In this document: in pieces, positions 18,242-26,459 of the stretch
Layout of the letters: every line of letters starts with the position of its first letter
How positions within the stretch are numbered: position 1 is the stretch's first letter
Assembly (NCBI GenBank): GCA_039980455.1
Contig: JBDXCG010000005.1
Coordinates: forward strand, 124,001-188,000
Direction of reading: 5' to 3'
Source: CALINF01 sp039980455
Lineage (GTDB): Bacteria; Pseudomonadota; Gammaproteobacteria; Pseudomonadales; Halieaceae
DNA: 64,000 bases
Program-made: the position numbers and the translations under genes
The notes under the pieces: model-generated
Told to the model about the DNA's origin: nothing
The model's input: only the letters and a program-made list of their open reading frames with translations
Databases searched by the model: none

Positions 18242-19102
18242 ATGACACAGTTTGCGGCCAGTACTCACGCCGGGCTAGTACGCAACCACAATGAAGACAG
18301 CTTCGAAACAAAGCCGGAGCTGGGACTCTGGTTGGTAGCCGATGGTGTTGGGGGGCACTCTGGTGGGGAGGTAGCCAGTGCCATCGTAAAAGACACTATG
18401 GTGCACGAGGTTGCCAATGGCACACCGATGGTTGACGCCGTCCACAAAGCGCACCGCGCTGTGCTTGACGAAATCAAAAGACGCAATGGCGCCAGTGACA
18501 TGGGCTCAACGCTGGTTGCGCTCAAGCTCGACGGTAAAGAGTATGAAATTGTCTGGGTAGGCGATAGTCGCGCCTACCTTTTTGATGGTGGGCTACATCA
18601 GCTATCACGTGATCACAATCCCGTTAGTGAACTGCTCGCGACGGGCGCTATTACGCCGGACCAAGCCGCAACCCACCCTGATCGCCACGTTCTGAGCCAG
18701 TCCATGGGTGTCTCAGAAAGCATTCAGGTCAAACCCGGGCATATTTCGGGGCAACTGGAAGAGGGCCAGCAGATATTGCTCTGCAGCGATGGGCTCACTG
18801 ACGAGGTGAGAGACAAGGGTATCGCAGAGATCATGGGTCAGCAGCGCACGCCCCAGACTCAGGTCGACGCACTGGTGAACATGGCTCTGGCCAATGGGGG
18901 CAGAGACAACGTTTCAGTTGTGGTTGTGGGAGAACCGGCACACGGTGGAGAAGGCGCGGCGCCCGTGACCCACGACTTAGAAACAACGCAGAATATTGGT
19001 CAGGCCATCTCTCATGCGACAGCAGATAGAGTGAATCACGGTGGAAAAATCTGGCTGCTAGTGGCTGTCATGGTCATTGTCGGACTGTGGTTGTGGCTGT
19101 GA
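18242..19102 (+). CDS. PP2C-family protein phosphatase with C-terminal membrane anchor
   Basis: This metal-dependent Ser/Thr phosphatase has the PP2C signatures in order: NHNEDS, VADGVGGHSGG, MGSTLVAL, WVGDSRAYLF, CSDGLTDEV and GGRDNVSVVVV. These supply the aspartates that bind the two metal ions. After the catalytic domain (about 1-235) there is a linker and one hydrophobic helix (about 267-285), so the enzyme is tethered with its catalytic part in the cytoplasm. A GGGAG site lies just before the ATG. It is followed after 42 bases by a Ser/Thr kinase, which is the natural counter-enzyme. It resembles Stp/PppA proteins, but no secretion-system genes are near. Confidence 0.92.
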   Translation: MTQFAASTHAGLVRNHNEDSFETKPELGLWLVADGVGGHSGGEVASAIVKDTMVHEVANGTPMVDAVHKAHRAVLDEIKRRNGASDMGSTLVALKLDGKEYEIVWVGDSRAYLFDGGLHQLSRDHNPVSELLATGAITPDQAATHPDRHVLSQSMGVSESIQVKPGHISGQLEEGQQILLCSDGLTDEVRDKGIAEIMGQQRTPQTQVDALVNMALANGGRDNVSVVVVGEPAHGGEGAAPVTHDLETTQNIGQAISHATADRVNHGGKIWLLVAVMVIVGLWLWL

Positions 19103-19144
19103 TGCCAGCCACCCGCTAACCTGCGGTTTGCCGGCAGATACTCC

Positions 19145-19993
19145 ATGCGCGCTGTTGGCTCTATCGTTGGAAGATTCCGTATTGAAGAACTGCTCTTTCA
19201 AAACAACACCGCCTCAGTCTACCGGGCTACCGACCGCGCCAATAGCACCCCGGTAGCGCTCAAGCTTGTGAACGTTGAGGCGTGCAGCGACCCACGCGCA
19301 CAGGAACGTTTGCTCGCCGAAGGCAACGTCGCAAGCCTGCTGAATCACCCTAATATTGTGCAGCTACTTGAGGTCGGAGAAGCTGACGGGGAAGCCTACA
19401 TCAGCATGGAACTAGTCACCCAGCCTACATTGGCACAGCATCTCAAAAGCCATGGCTGCCTATCCACACCCCGTGCCCTGAAGATTACATTAGACACGGC
19501 ACTGGCTTTGCAATATGCCCACAACCTTGGCGTGGTGCATCGAGATATCAAGCCCGGCAATATTTTTTTGGATGACGAAGGCACGCCAGCGAAATTGGCT
19601 GATTTCGGTATTGCTGCGGCGCCCCACTCCGCCAAGTTTGGCAGGGCGAGTGTTGCACAAGATTCCTACGCCACGCCCAGATACATGTCGCCGGAACAGG
19701 CCACCGGTGGCAGCGTTTATGAAACTAGTGATCAATATTCACTAGGTGCCGTCTTATTCGAAATGCTGACGGGGCAAGCCCCTCATGACGGCCCGAACCT
19801 GACCACACTAATGACACAGATAGCCAACGAGCCCGCACCGCCGCTGCGATCACTAAAGCCACAATTGCCGAGATCGCTCGAGCAGCTAATGCAGCGACTC
19901 ATGCAGAAGAAGCCACAAAAACGGTTTGCGGATTGCAAGGAGCTAATTCAGACCCTCGTTGAGGCTAGAGAGCAAATAACTGGCGAGAGTTAG
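19145..19993 (+). CDS. Serine/threonine protein kinase with atypical glycine loop
   Basis: A Hanks-type kinase of 282 residues consisting of the kinase domain only, with no membrane helix. Visible catalytic elements are the lysine in VALKLV (K40), HRDIKPGN (H132-N139), DFG (153-155) and the MSPEQ activation-loop end. The glycine-rich nucleotide loop is not conserved. Where most relatives have GxGGMGxVY this one has FQNNTASVY (residues 18-26), so nucleotide binding may be altered. The remaining catalytic residues argue for activity. It forms a pair with the PP2C gene upstream, and a phosphothreonine-reading FHA protein lies convergent just downstream. Confidence 0.92.
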   Translation: MRAVGSIVGRFRIEELLFQNNTASVYRATDRANSTPVALKLVNVEACSDPRAQERLLAEGNVASLLNHPNIVQLLEVGEADGEAYISMELVTQPTLAQHLKSHGCLSTPRALKITLDTALALQYAHNLGVVHRDIKPGNIFLDDEGTPAKLADFGIAAAPHSAKFGRASVAQDSYATPRYMSPEQATGGSVYETSDQYSLGAVLFEMLTGQAPHDGPNLTTLMTQIANEPAPPLRSLKPQLPRSLEQLMQRLMQKKPQKRFADCKELIQTLVEAREQITGES

Positions 19994-20040
19994 AAGGCAC
20001 TCGCTGATTGAATGCGCTCGCTATCGTATAACGGCATCTA

Positions 20041-20766
20041 CTATTTGAGATCGGCGTCTGTCGGGGCCTGAATGAAGGTCGTTTTGTTCATTGCGCTTTG
20101 CTCACTGCGCTGTCCAGAGAACGCCTCATTCACACGAAAAATAATGTCGTGGAAGCGAATCTCATCTTCGTGACGCAATGCCTGGCGGCCATTCACCGTT
20201 CGGCCGTTAATAACCGTGCCATTGGACGAGCCAAGATCCTCTACGTAAAGCTGGTCCTCGACCACCTCTAGCTTGGCGTGCTGCCGCGATACGTGCGGAC
20301 TCACGATCGCAATATCGCTCTCCAATGCGCGACCCAGCACGACTGGCTGGTTTACCCCAAAGCTTAGTCCGGCCAATGGGCCTGTTTCTGCGCTCAATAT
20401 CCAGTGATAGTCGGGATGCTCGTCACCTTTTCGGAAGTAGGTTGTAACGCCATTGTGACGGCGATCTTCAATTGGCGGAATATTGGATAATATGCGTCGC
20501 TCTACGAACGAGGTGGTTCTTACAATGCCTTGCGGCGTGATCTGGAAAAACCAGGCCAGCAGGAAAGTCACTGGAAAGCCCAGCACGGCCAGATAAAGAA
20601 AATTCCGTGACGCTTCATCGGAATCAAACCCTATCGCAGGAAACAAAATATCTCCTACTTGCAGGGCACCCCAGCAAAGCACGACATAAAGCACGCAAGT
20701 ACGCAACACCTTGCGACGTCTGAGTTCTCTAAAAAATGACCCTGATGAGTTCTGCGTCTTTTCCAT
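20041..20766 (-). CDS. Membrane-anchored FHA-domain protein
   Basis: The N-terminus (FFRELRRRKVLRTCVLYVV, then a second helix with FPVTFLLAWFFQITPQG) is the two-helix membrane module usually seen at the start of class III cyclase or TPR proteins. Here it is joined to a cytoplasmic FHA domain (about 140-220) with LGRALESD, SPHVSRQHA and DLGSSNGTVING, which contain the phosphothreonine-binding Arg, Ser, His and Asn. It is therefore a membrane reader of phosphorylated partners. It converges with the kinase/phosphatase pair and probably works in the same pathway. The specific partner is unknown. Confidence 0.88.
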   Translation of the reverse strand: MEKTQNSSGSFFRELRRRKVLRTCVLYVVLCWGALQVGDILFPAIGFDSDEASRNFLYLAVLGFPVTFLLAWFFQITPQGIVRTTSFVERRILSNIPPIEDRRHNGVTTYFRKGDEHPDYHWILSAETGPLAGLSFGVNQPVVLGRALESDIAIVSPHVSRQHAKLEVVEDQLYVEDLGSSNGTVINGRTVNGRQALRHEDEIRFHDIIFRVNEAFSGQRSEQSAMNKTTFIQAPTDADLK

Positions 20767-20896
20767 TCCGGTCTTTACTCACCTCAATCTGAAATTGACC
20801 ACACCAAACCACGGGGCAGTAGCCACACTCACGCCCCAGAAAACCATACTCCTACTTGTGAATTACGTCCATCCACCGCAAAAGTTGGTTCTCACG

Positions 20897-21445
20897 CTAA
20901 TTTTCTATCCGAATGAAATAGTCGCGGTAATAGCGCAGCTCGTCAATAGATTCGCGGATATCATCGAGCGCCAAGTGCGTCGCTGATTTCCTAAAGCCCC
21001 CCTCCAGTGACGGCCTCCAGCGTTGCATCAAAATCTTCAGCGTACTCACATCCAGATTACGGTAATGAAAATACTGCTCTAGTTCCGGCAAGTGTCGAGC
21101 CATAAAACGCCGATCCTGGCAGATAGAGTTGCCACACATTGGGGACGCATTAGGCGGCACCCATGCGCGTAAAAACTCAATTGTCTCGCTGGCAGCCAGT
21201 TCGGGGCTGTGCTTACTTGCGCGCACCCGATCAACCAAGCCAGAGGACGTATGGTGTGAGGTATTCCACTCATCCATCGCCGCCAAACGAGAGTCATCCG
21301 TGTGGATGGCAATCACTGGGCCCTCCGCCAGCTTATTCAGATTACTGTCTGTCACGATAGTGGCGATCTCGATCACCACGTCATTGTCTGGATCCAGCCC
21401 GGTCATCTCCAGGTCGACCCAAATCAGGTTATCGGCGTCTTGCAT
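20897..21445 (-). CDS. orn: Oligoribonuclease
   Basis: Orn degrades RNA dinucleotides and pGpG, the breakdown product of cyclic di-GMP. It is a DEDD 3'-5' exonuclease; the acidic residues are visible in WVDLEMTGLD, CGNSICQDRRF and HLALDDIRES. I chose the ATG at 21445 (MQDADNLIWVDLEM): AGGA lies seven bases before it and the product is 182 residues as usual. Longer frames with GTG or an earlier ATG have no support. It is divergent from rsgA, a conserved pair. Confidence 0.96.
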   Translation of the reverse strand: MQDADNLIWVDLEMTGLDPDNDVVIEIATIVTDSNLNKLAEGPVIAIHTDDSRLAAMDEWNTSHHTSSGLVDRVRASKHSPELAASETIEFLRAWVPPNASPMCGNSICQDRRFMARHLPELEQYFHYRNLDVSTLKILMQRWRPSLEGGFRKSATHLALDDIRESIDELRYYRDYFIRIEN

Positions 21446-21525
21446 GCGCTGTTCCTGCTCCATGTGAGCCCACAGTGTAACAAATTGTCTCGACACTCCA
21501 CCTCCTGCCGCCCAATAATGGAGAT

Positions 21526-22536
21526 ATGCCTAAACGCAAACTCACACGGCGACAAGCTTGGCGGGTCAACAAGATTCAGGAAGAGCGTGAAAAGCGCGCG
21601 GATCAGCGCACCCAGCAAGTCGAAGACACACTTGGAGCAGGCGATCTGGGACCCGAGCAAGAGGGCTTGGTCACCGCACACTTCGGCACACAGGTACAGG
21701 TGGAATCCGCCTCCGGGTCAGTACTGCGCTGCCACGTCAGGGCTAATATCAGCGGCCTGGTAACCGGTGACCGCGTTATCTATTGCGCCGGCGAGCCGAT
21801 CGGCGTGATCGTGGCGCAGCGCGAGCGCAGTAGTGAGTTGAAACGCCCAGACGCGTACGGGAACCTCAAACCTGTCGCCGCAAATATCGATCAGATCTTT
21901 ATTGTCATCGCCCCCTACCCCCAACCGCATGGAAACCTGGTCGATCGATACCTTGTGGCGGCTGAAACCGTTGGCATCGAGCCCGTCATACTGCTCAACA
22001 AAACGGATTTGCTGGAAGACGATCCCACATTGAAGGAGTCCATGGAGAATCTGCTGTCGATTTATCCTGAGCTTGGCTATCGGACTCTCAGTGTCAGCAG
22101 CCACCGCGGCGGATTGGAGCCTCTTCACAATGCACTGTCGAACCGGGTCAGCGTTTTAGTAGGTCAATCAGGCGTGGGAAAATCTTCACTGGTGAATGCA
22201 CTACTACCAGACGTTGATCTGCGCGTTGGTGCCTTGTCAGAAAACACACTCAAAGGTGTGCACACAACAACAACGGCGCAACTCTTTCATTTGCCCACCG
22301 GGGGCAGCCTGATCGACTCACCAGGCATCCGTGAATTTGGTTTGTGGCACATGAACAAGGAGCAAGTAGAGCAAGGGTTTTGTGAGTTTCGACAAGTATT
22401 GGGCACCTGTAAGTTTCGCGACTGCCAGCACCTGATGGAGCCCGGTTGCGCGATTCTGGCAGCGGCAGAATCCGGTGTCATCTCGGAGCGGCGTTTGGCC
22501 AGTTATCGCCACATAGTCGGCTCGCTAGAAGACTGA
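21526..22536 (+). CDS. rsgA: Ribosome small subunit-dependent GTPase A
   Basis: RsgA checks late 30S subunit assembly. The 336 residues give the circularly permuted order of GTPase motifs: OB fold (about 50-115), NKTD, then GQSGVGKSS and DSPGIREFG, and a zinc finger (C..C.H and a later Cys in CKFRDCQHLMEPGC). The basic N-terminal tail (KRKLTRRQAWR) probably contacts rRNA. GGAG lies just before the ATG. It runs toward psd, which is the common neighbour. Confidence 0.96.
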   Translation: MPKRKLTRRQAWRVNKIQEEREKRADQRTQQVEDTLGAGDLGPEQEGLVTAHFGTQVQVESASGSVLRCHVRANISGLVTGDRVIYCAGEPIGVIVAQRERSSELKRPDAYGNLKPVAANIDQIFIVIAPYPQPHGNLVDRYLVAAETVGIEPVILLNKTDLLEDDPTLKESMENLLSIYPELGYRTLSVSSHRGGLEPLHNALSNRVSVLVGQSGVGKSSLVNALLPDVDLRVGALSENTLKGVHTTTTAQLFHLPTGGSLIDSPGIREFGLWHMNKEQVEQGFCEFRQVLGTCKFRDCQHLMEPGCAILAAAESGVISERRLASYRHIVGSLED

Positions 22537-22543
22537 CCGGCGC

Positions 22544-23392
22544 TTAGTCCAGATCAGCCATTGCCTCTCCCAGTCGTGTTGTAGTGCCTGCCTGATAATG
22601 CTCCTGCCAGTCGATCGCATCTTCCCCAAACAAGAGAATCACCGTTGAGCCGAGCTTGAAACGACCCATTTCCTCGCCTTTATCTAGGCGAATAGGCTCA
22701 GGCGCCGCCGTGTAGTCTCGCAGGTCAGGCGTAGCGGGCGGCGGCGCTACCTGACCCGACCAAACTGTTTCTATGCCGGCGACAATCATAGCGCCCACCA
22801 GAATCATCGCCATAGGCCCTACTTCGGTATCGAAGTAACACACAAGGCGCTCATTGCGCGCAAACAAGCGGTCGACGTTCTCGGCGGTTGTACCATTGAC
22901 CGAGAAAAGCTCACCGGGGATATAGCAGGTCGCAGTCAGAGTACCCGCGATGGGCATGTGCACTCTATGGTAGTCACGCGGCGACAAGTAGATGGTAGCG
23001 AAATCGCCATCTTTAAATGCAATCGCCCGCTCTACATCACCACCCAATAACTCGGCAGTAGAGAAATGCTGCCCCTTTGCCTGAAATATTCGTCCTCCCT
23101 CTATCTCTCCCAGCTGGCTTACTGCGCCATCTGCAGGACACACTATGGGGGCGTCGGCTATCGGACGCGCTCCTTCTTTTAATGCGCGCGTGAAGAATGC
23201 ATTAAAGTGAGAATAGGCATCGGTATCGGGCTCGGCTGCCTCGGTCATATCAACACGGAAGTGCCCGACAAATGTCCGAATCACCCAATTTTTCAGCCAC
23301 AGAGGGTGCCGAAGTTCAGCCAGATAGCCCATTAATCGCGAGAGCAGATGCTGTGGCACGACATGCTGCAAAAAAATGAAAAGTGAATCCAT
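22544..23392 (-). CDS. psd: Phosphatidylserine decarboxylase
   Basis: Psd makes phosphatidylethanolamine at the inner membrane. The proenzyme cuts itself at LGST (in FKLGSTVILLF) to create the pyruvoyl group. Other family features are YLSPRDYHRVHMP and the Asp in CPADGAVSQLG. I chose the ATG at 23392 (MDSLFIFLQHVVPQ), which gives 282 residues. The longer frame would run through the promoter region of the divergent gene starting at 23452. It converges with rsgA with seven bases between stops. Confidence 0.95.
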   Translation of the reverse strand: MDSLFIFLQHVVPQHLLSRLMGYLAELRHPLWLKNWVIRTFVGHFRVDMTEAAEPDTDAYSHFNAFFTRALKEGARPIADAPIVCPADGAVSQLGEIEGGRIFQAKGQHFSTAELLGGDVERAIAFKDGDFATIYLSPRDYHRVHMPIAGTLTATCYIPGELFSVNGTTAENVDRLFARNERLVCYFDTEVGPMAMILVGAMIVAGIETVWSGQVAPPPATPDLRDYTAAPEPIRLDKGEEMGRFKLGSTVILLFGEDAIDWQEHYQAGTTTRLGEAMADLD

Positions 23393-23451
23393 AGCGGCTA
23401 GTGTATCCTTGATATTGAAGGGGAAGTATAGAGAGAAAGGCAAGCTAGTAG

Positions 23452-24441
23452 GTGAAAAAGTGGTTTCATATTTTATTTCTGTTGCTGCCTGCGCTAGTTG
23501 TAGCACAGGAGCAGGAGGATACCATCAATGGCTGGGAAGCTGCCGAGCCTGATGAATCGCTTGAGCTGGAAACCAACTGGTTGGATGACACTCATAGTGT
23601 TGCGACGGATTCGGCTCAGGCGCTAACAGAGTGGATGGACAACTTCTTTGGTGATCCTCAGTACAACCTGGAACAAGCCGAGTCACAACTGCGTCTCAAG
23701 ATTATTAACGACTGGGAGTCCGAAGATGGCTACGAAGCCGATATACGCCTGAGGGGCAAAGTACAGCTACCCAAGCTTTCCAAACGACTGAACTTGGTCT
23801 TCGCCGGTGATGACTCAGACTTAGATGGCGCTGATGAACTGCGGGAAAATGACGATGGTATTGCTCTACAGTACAACGTTAAGGAGAGCAGGCGATCTCG
23901 CTACGACTTAACGCTGGGCTGGTCTTCTGGACCGCGGCCGGGCGTAAGGTATCGTAATGAGGGCTCATTCAATGAACAGGATAGTTATCGCTTCATTGAG
24001 AGGGTGCAATATGATCTCGATGACGGTTTTGAAAGTAAAAGCCAGCTAGACCTCAATCACGCACTGGATCAAAACAATGTACTTCAGTGGAGCAACCGCA
24101 TTGTCTATGGCGAGGAGTCAGATGGCGTAGAGTGGCGTAGCCGGGTTGCACTGAGGCAGCGTCGCAATACCGACAGCGATAAACCTTCTGCGTTGAATTA
24201 TATCGCCTCTGTCAACGGCATAACCAGCCCGCACAGCTTCGTGAAAAACTATCGGCTTGCCGTCTTATGGCGACGACAAATTTACCGTGACTATCTATTT
24301 CTTGAACTCGAGCCAGGCTACAACTTCCGCAAACGTAACAACGCCGATGAACGCGATACGGTGTTTAGCATGACAGTTAATATTGAAATAGCGCTACAGC
24401 GTGATCTACGCAAAGTCCGCAAACCCGGCGATATGAACTAA
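23452..24441 (+). CDS. Predicted outer-membrane beta-barrel protein, unknown
   Basis: The 329-residue product starts at a GTG (MKKWFHILFLLLPALVVAQ) with a signal peptide cut after about residue 19. The mature part has an acidic stretch and then alternating strands with many aromatic and charged residues (QLRLKIINDWESEDGYEADIRLRG, RYDLTLGWSSG and similar), which fits a small outer-membrane barrel. I do not recognise the family. The penultimate region ends with short positively charged sequence and no C-terminal Phe. It lies divergent from psd, 59 bases apart. Confidence 0.6.
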   Translation: MKKWFHILFLLLPALVVAQEQEDTINGWEAAEPDESLELETNWLDDTHSVATDSAQALTEWMDNFFGDPQYNLEQAESQLRLKIINDWESEDGYEADIRLRGKVQLPKLSKRLNLVFAGDDSDLDGADELRENDDGIALQYNVKESRRSRYDLTLGWSSGPRPGVRYRNEGSFNEQDSYRFIERVQYDLDDGFESKSQLDLNHALDQNNVLQWSNRIVYGEESDGVEWRSRVALRQRRNTDSDKPSALNYIASVNGITSPHSFVKNYRLAVLWRRQIYRDYLFLELEPGYNFRKRNNADERDTVFSMTVNIEIALQRDLRKVRKPGDMN

Positions 24442-24529
24442 GACTCAAAATTCTGTCGCGTAAATGCCCCAGCCGCTAACGTTGGTCCGTGATATGGACC
24501 TAGCAGGAGTATCAAAGACTTTGTACCGG

Positions 24530-24560
24530 CGATCAGGTGACGAGTCACACCACCTGATCG
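24530..24560. terminator. Perfect 10-bp hairpin between convergent genes
   Basis: CGATCAGGTG (24530-24539) and CACCTGATCG (24551-24560) are exact inverted copies around an 11-base loop. It lies 13 bases before the stop of the minus-strand PhoH gene and 88 bases after the plus-strand barrel gene. There is no T-run on either side, so it is a possible bidirectional 3'-end hairpin rather than a textbook terminator. Confidence 0.5.
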
Positions 24561-24573
24561 CGCGGCATTGTCC

Positions 24574-26010
24574 TTACAGGTTTTCTTCTGCAAAAGCCGC
24601 AAGGCGGCTGCGCACAATTCCGTTCACGTGCATGATGCCCGCGTGCGGATACACTTTGCTACGCTCTACCAGATAGGTCAGGCCCGATGTTAACGGTGAA
24701 ATGTACTTGTTATCGATCTGAGCCAGATTACCCAACACTACTATCTTGGAGTCTGCGCCCACTCGACTGATCACAGATTTCAACTGAAATTGGGTGAGGC
24801 CCTGACTTTCGTCGATGATGATGTAGGCGTTGTTAAATGATCGGCCGCGCATAAAGTTCAATGACTTGAACTGGATGTTCGCCCGCTCCTTTACGTACTC
24901 GATACTACCGTGGCAAGACTCGTCGGTCCCATGCAGAATCTCCAGGTTGTCATCAAAGGCCGCCAGCCACGGTGCCATTTTCTCTTCCTCGGTGCCGGGC
25001 AAAAATCCAATGTCTTCAGCAATCGGCGGTGTTGATCTAGCAACAATCAACTTGTTGTACTTTTTCTGCTCCAGAATCGCGTGCAAACCGTATGCCAATG
25101 CGATCAAGGTTTTACCCGACCCTGCAGGGCCGGTCATCACGGTCATATCCACGTTGTCATCGTCTATCAGAGCCATGGCCATGGCCTGCTCCAGGTTACG
25201 CGGTGACATACCCCAGAAGCGCTTGTTCATTAGATTGTCACGGCTGTCGCAGCGCAGATAAACAAACTCACTATCGACGCGTTTTACAAACGCAATAAAC
25301 TCCTGATCATCGTGAACAAACATATTCGGATACGCGTGGGGCAGGGATTTACGGGGTATGCGATGCAGCGTGCAGTCGCCCTCACGAAGTGTGTCTACCT
25401 CGGATATCGTGCTCCAGAAATCGCCCTCAACGTGCTCGTAACCTCTGGCTAGCAGGTCGATATCGTCCAACACCCGATCTCTACGATAGTCTTCTACGTG
25501 CAAAAGGCCCGATCCCTTGGCCTTTATTCGCATGTTGATATCCTTGGTAATCAGGCATACAAATTCATTCGGATTCTCCGCCTGTAAACGCAGTGCCACG
25601 TTGATAATGCGATTATCGTTGGCTTGATCCTGTGTCACATCGAGAAAAGGCACGGAGCTATCTTCGCTAAGCAGCTGGTCGGGAAAGATTGCCAGCGTGC
25701 CCGACTGCCCTTCAAAGCATGAGCCAGGCACCTCTACACCCTCCTGAATCTCGGCAGGCGAGGCAGCATCTACCACTTTATCTATCATCTGAATGGCGAT
25801 TCGGGCCTCCCGACTCACGGTTTTATCGCGCCGGTCCTTAATGTGGTCGAGTTCTTCTAGAACAGTCATTGGAATGACGACATGGTGCTCATTGAATGCG
25901 GTTACCGCAGTGGGATCGTGGAGCAGTACGTTCGTATCCAGAACGTAAGTTTTTTTGATGACAGGTTTCAGGTTGGTTTTTTCTACGCGCAGGGCGGAGC
26001 CTGAGTCCAT
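24574..26010 (-). CDS. PIN-domain plus PhoH-family ATPase
   Basis: The 478 residues combine an N-terminal PIN nuclease fold (about 20-170, starting VLDTNVLLHDP with acidic residues in VLEELD and KDINMRIK) and a C-terminal PhoH ATPase with Walker A GPAGSGKT and the IIDESQ Walker B. This is the PhoH2 type, described in mycobacteria as an RNA helicase plus ribonuclease. The ATG at 26010 has GAGGA seven bases upstream. The gene has nothing in its neighbourhood that points to a toxin-antitoxin pair. The symbol is left blank because phoH is used for the single-domain form. Confidence 0.9.
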   Translation of the reverse strand: MDSGSALRVEKTNLKPVIKKTYVLDTNVLLHDPTAVTAFNEHHVVIPMTVLEELDHIKDRRDKTVSREARIAIQMIDKVVDAASPAEIQEGVEVPGSCFEGQSGTLAIFPDQLLSEDSSVPFLDVTQDQANDNRIINVALRLQAENPNEFVCLITKDINMRIKAKGSGLLHVEDYRRDRVLDDIDLLARGYEHVEGDFWSTISEVDTLREGDCTLHRIPRKSLPHAYPNMFVHDDQEFIAFVKRVDSEFVYLRCDSRDNLMNKRFWGMSPRNLEQAMAMALIDDDNVDMTVMTGPAGSGKTLIALAYGLHAILEQKKYNKLIVARSTPPIAEDIGFLPGTEEEKMAPWLAAFDDNLEILHGTDESCHGSIEYVKERANIQFKSLNFMRGRSFNNAYIIIDESQGLTQFQLKSVISRVGADSKIVVLGNLAQIDNKYISPLTSGLTYLVERSKVYPHAGIMHVNGIVRSRLAAFAEENL

Positions 26011-26459
26011 AGACTAGTCCTCGTTGTAGGTTCAGTCGCTAAGGGTCGGGGTATTGCCACATCGGCAATGGAGATCGCAGAAACCGTTCGTACCAGCTTT
26101 ATCCACCGGCTGGCAGAGCGGGAATTGCAATTAGATTGTGAGGACGAAACAGCTAAACGAGAGCGCGAATAAGTCCTGAGCAGAGATAGCTCGAAGGCCG
26201 CGCAAACGCGCTTGTTGTCAGTGGCACGCGGGTAAGACATACCTACTCCAACCCACGTCCGGAAGTTGTTCAAATGGCACTTCCCGGATAATTACAACGA
26301 CGTGCTCGTGTTCGATTATCAAACCGATCACTCGTCGCTGTCAATCGTCGTTGGGAATTAGTTTCACGTTTGCCAATGTTTGCGATTGCGCCCTGACAGC
26401 GCGCGGTATTTCAGTTACGATGCTGGGCTTATGTCACGAAGATAAGTGCAGTTCCCGCC
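26011..26459. other. 449-base gene-poor stretch between the PhoH-like gene and rnb
   Basis: This is the only long stretch in the window without a convincing gene. It contains a plus-strand ATG frame of 34 codons (26068-26172) with a charged product ending in KRERE, and a minus-strand frame that is mostly its antisense. I see no ribosome site of quality, no transposon ends, no tRNA-like fold and no T-run terminator. It must contain the promoters of both divergent flanking genes. Confidence 0.5.

Noticed and set aside
18242..20766. Type VI secretion regulatory genes (PppA, PpkA, Fha)
   Set aside because: Domain types match, but no tss, hcp, vgrG or clpV gene is present anywhere in the window.
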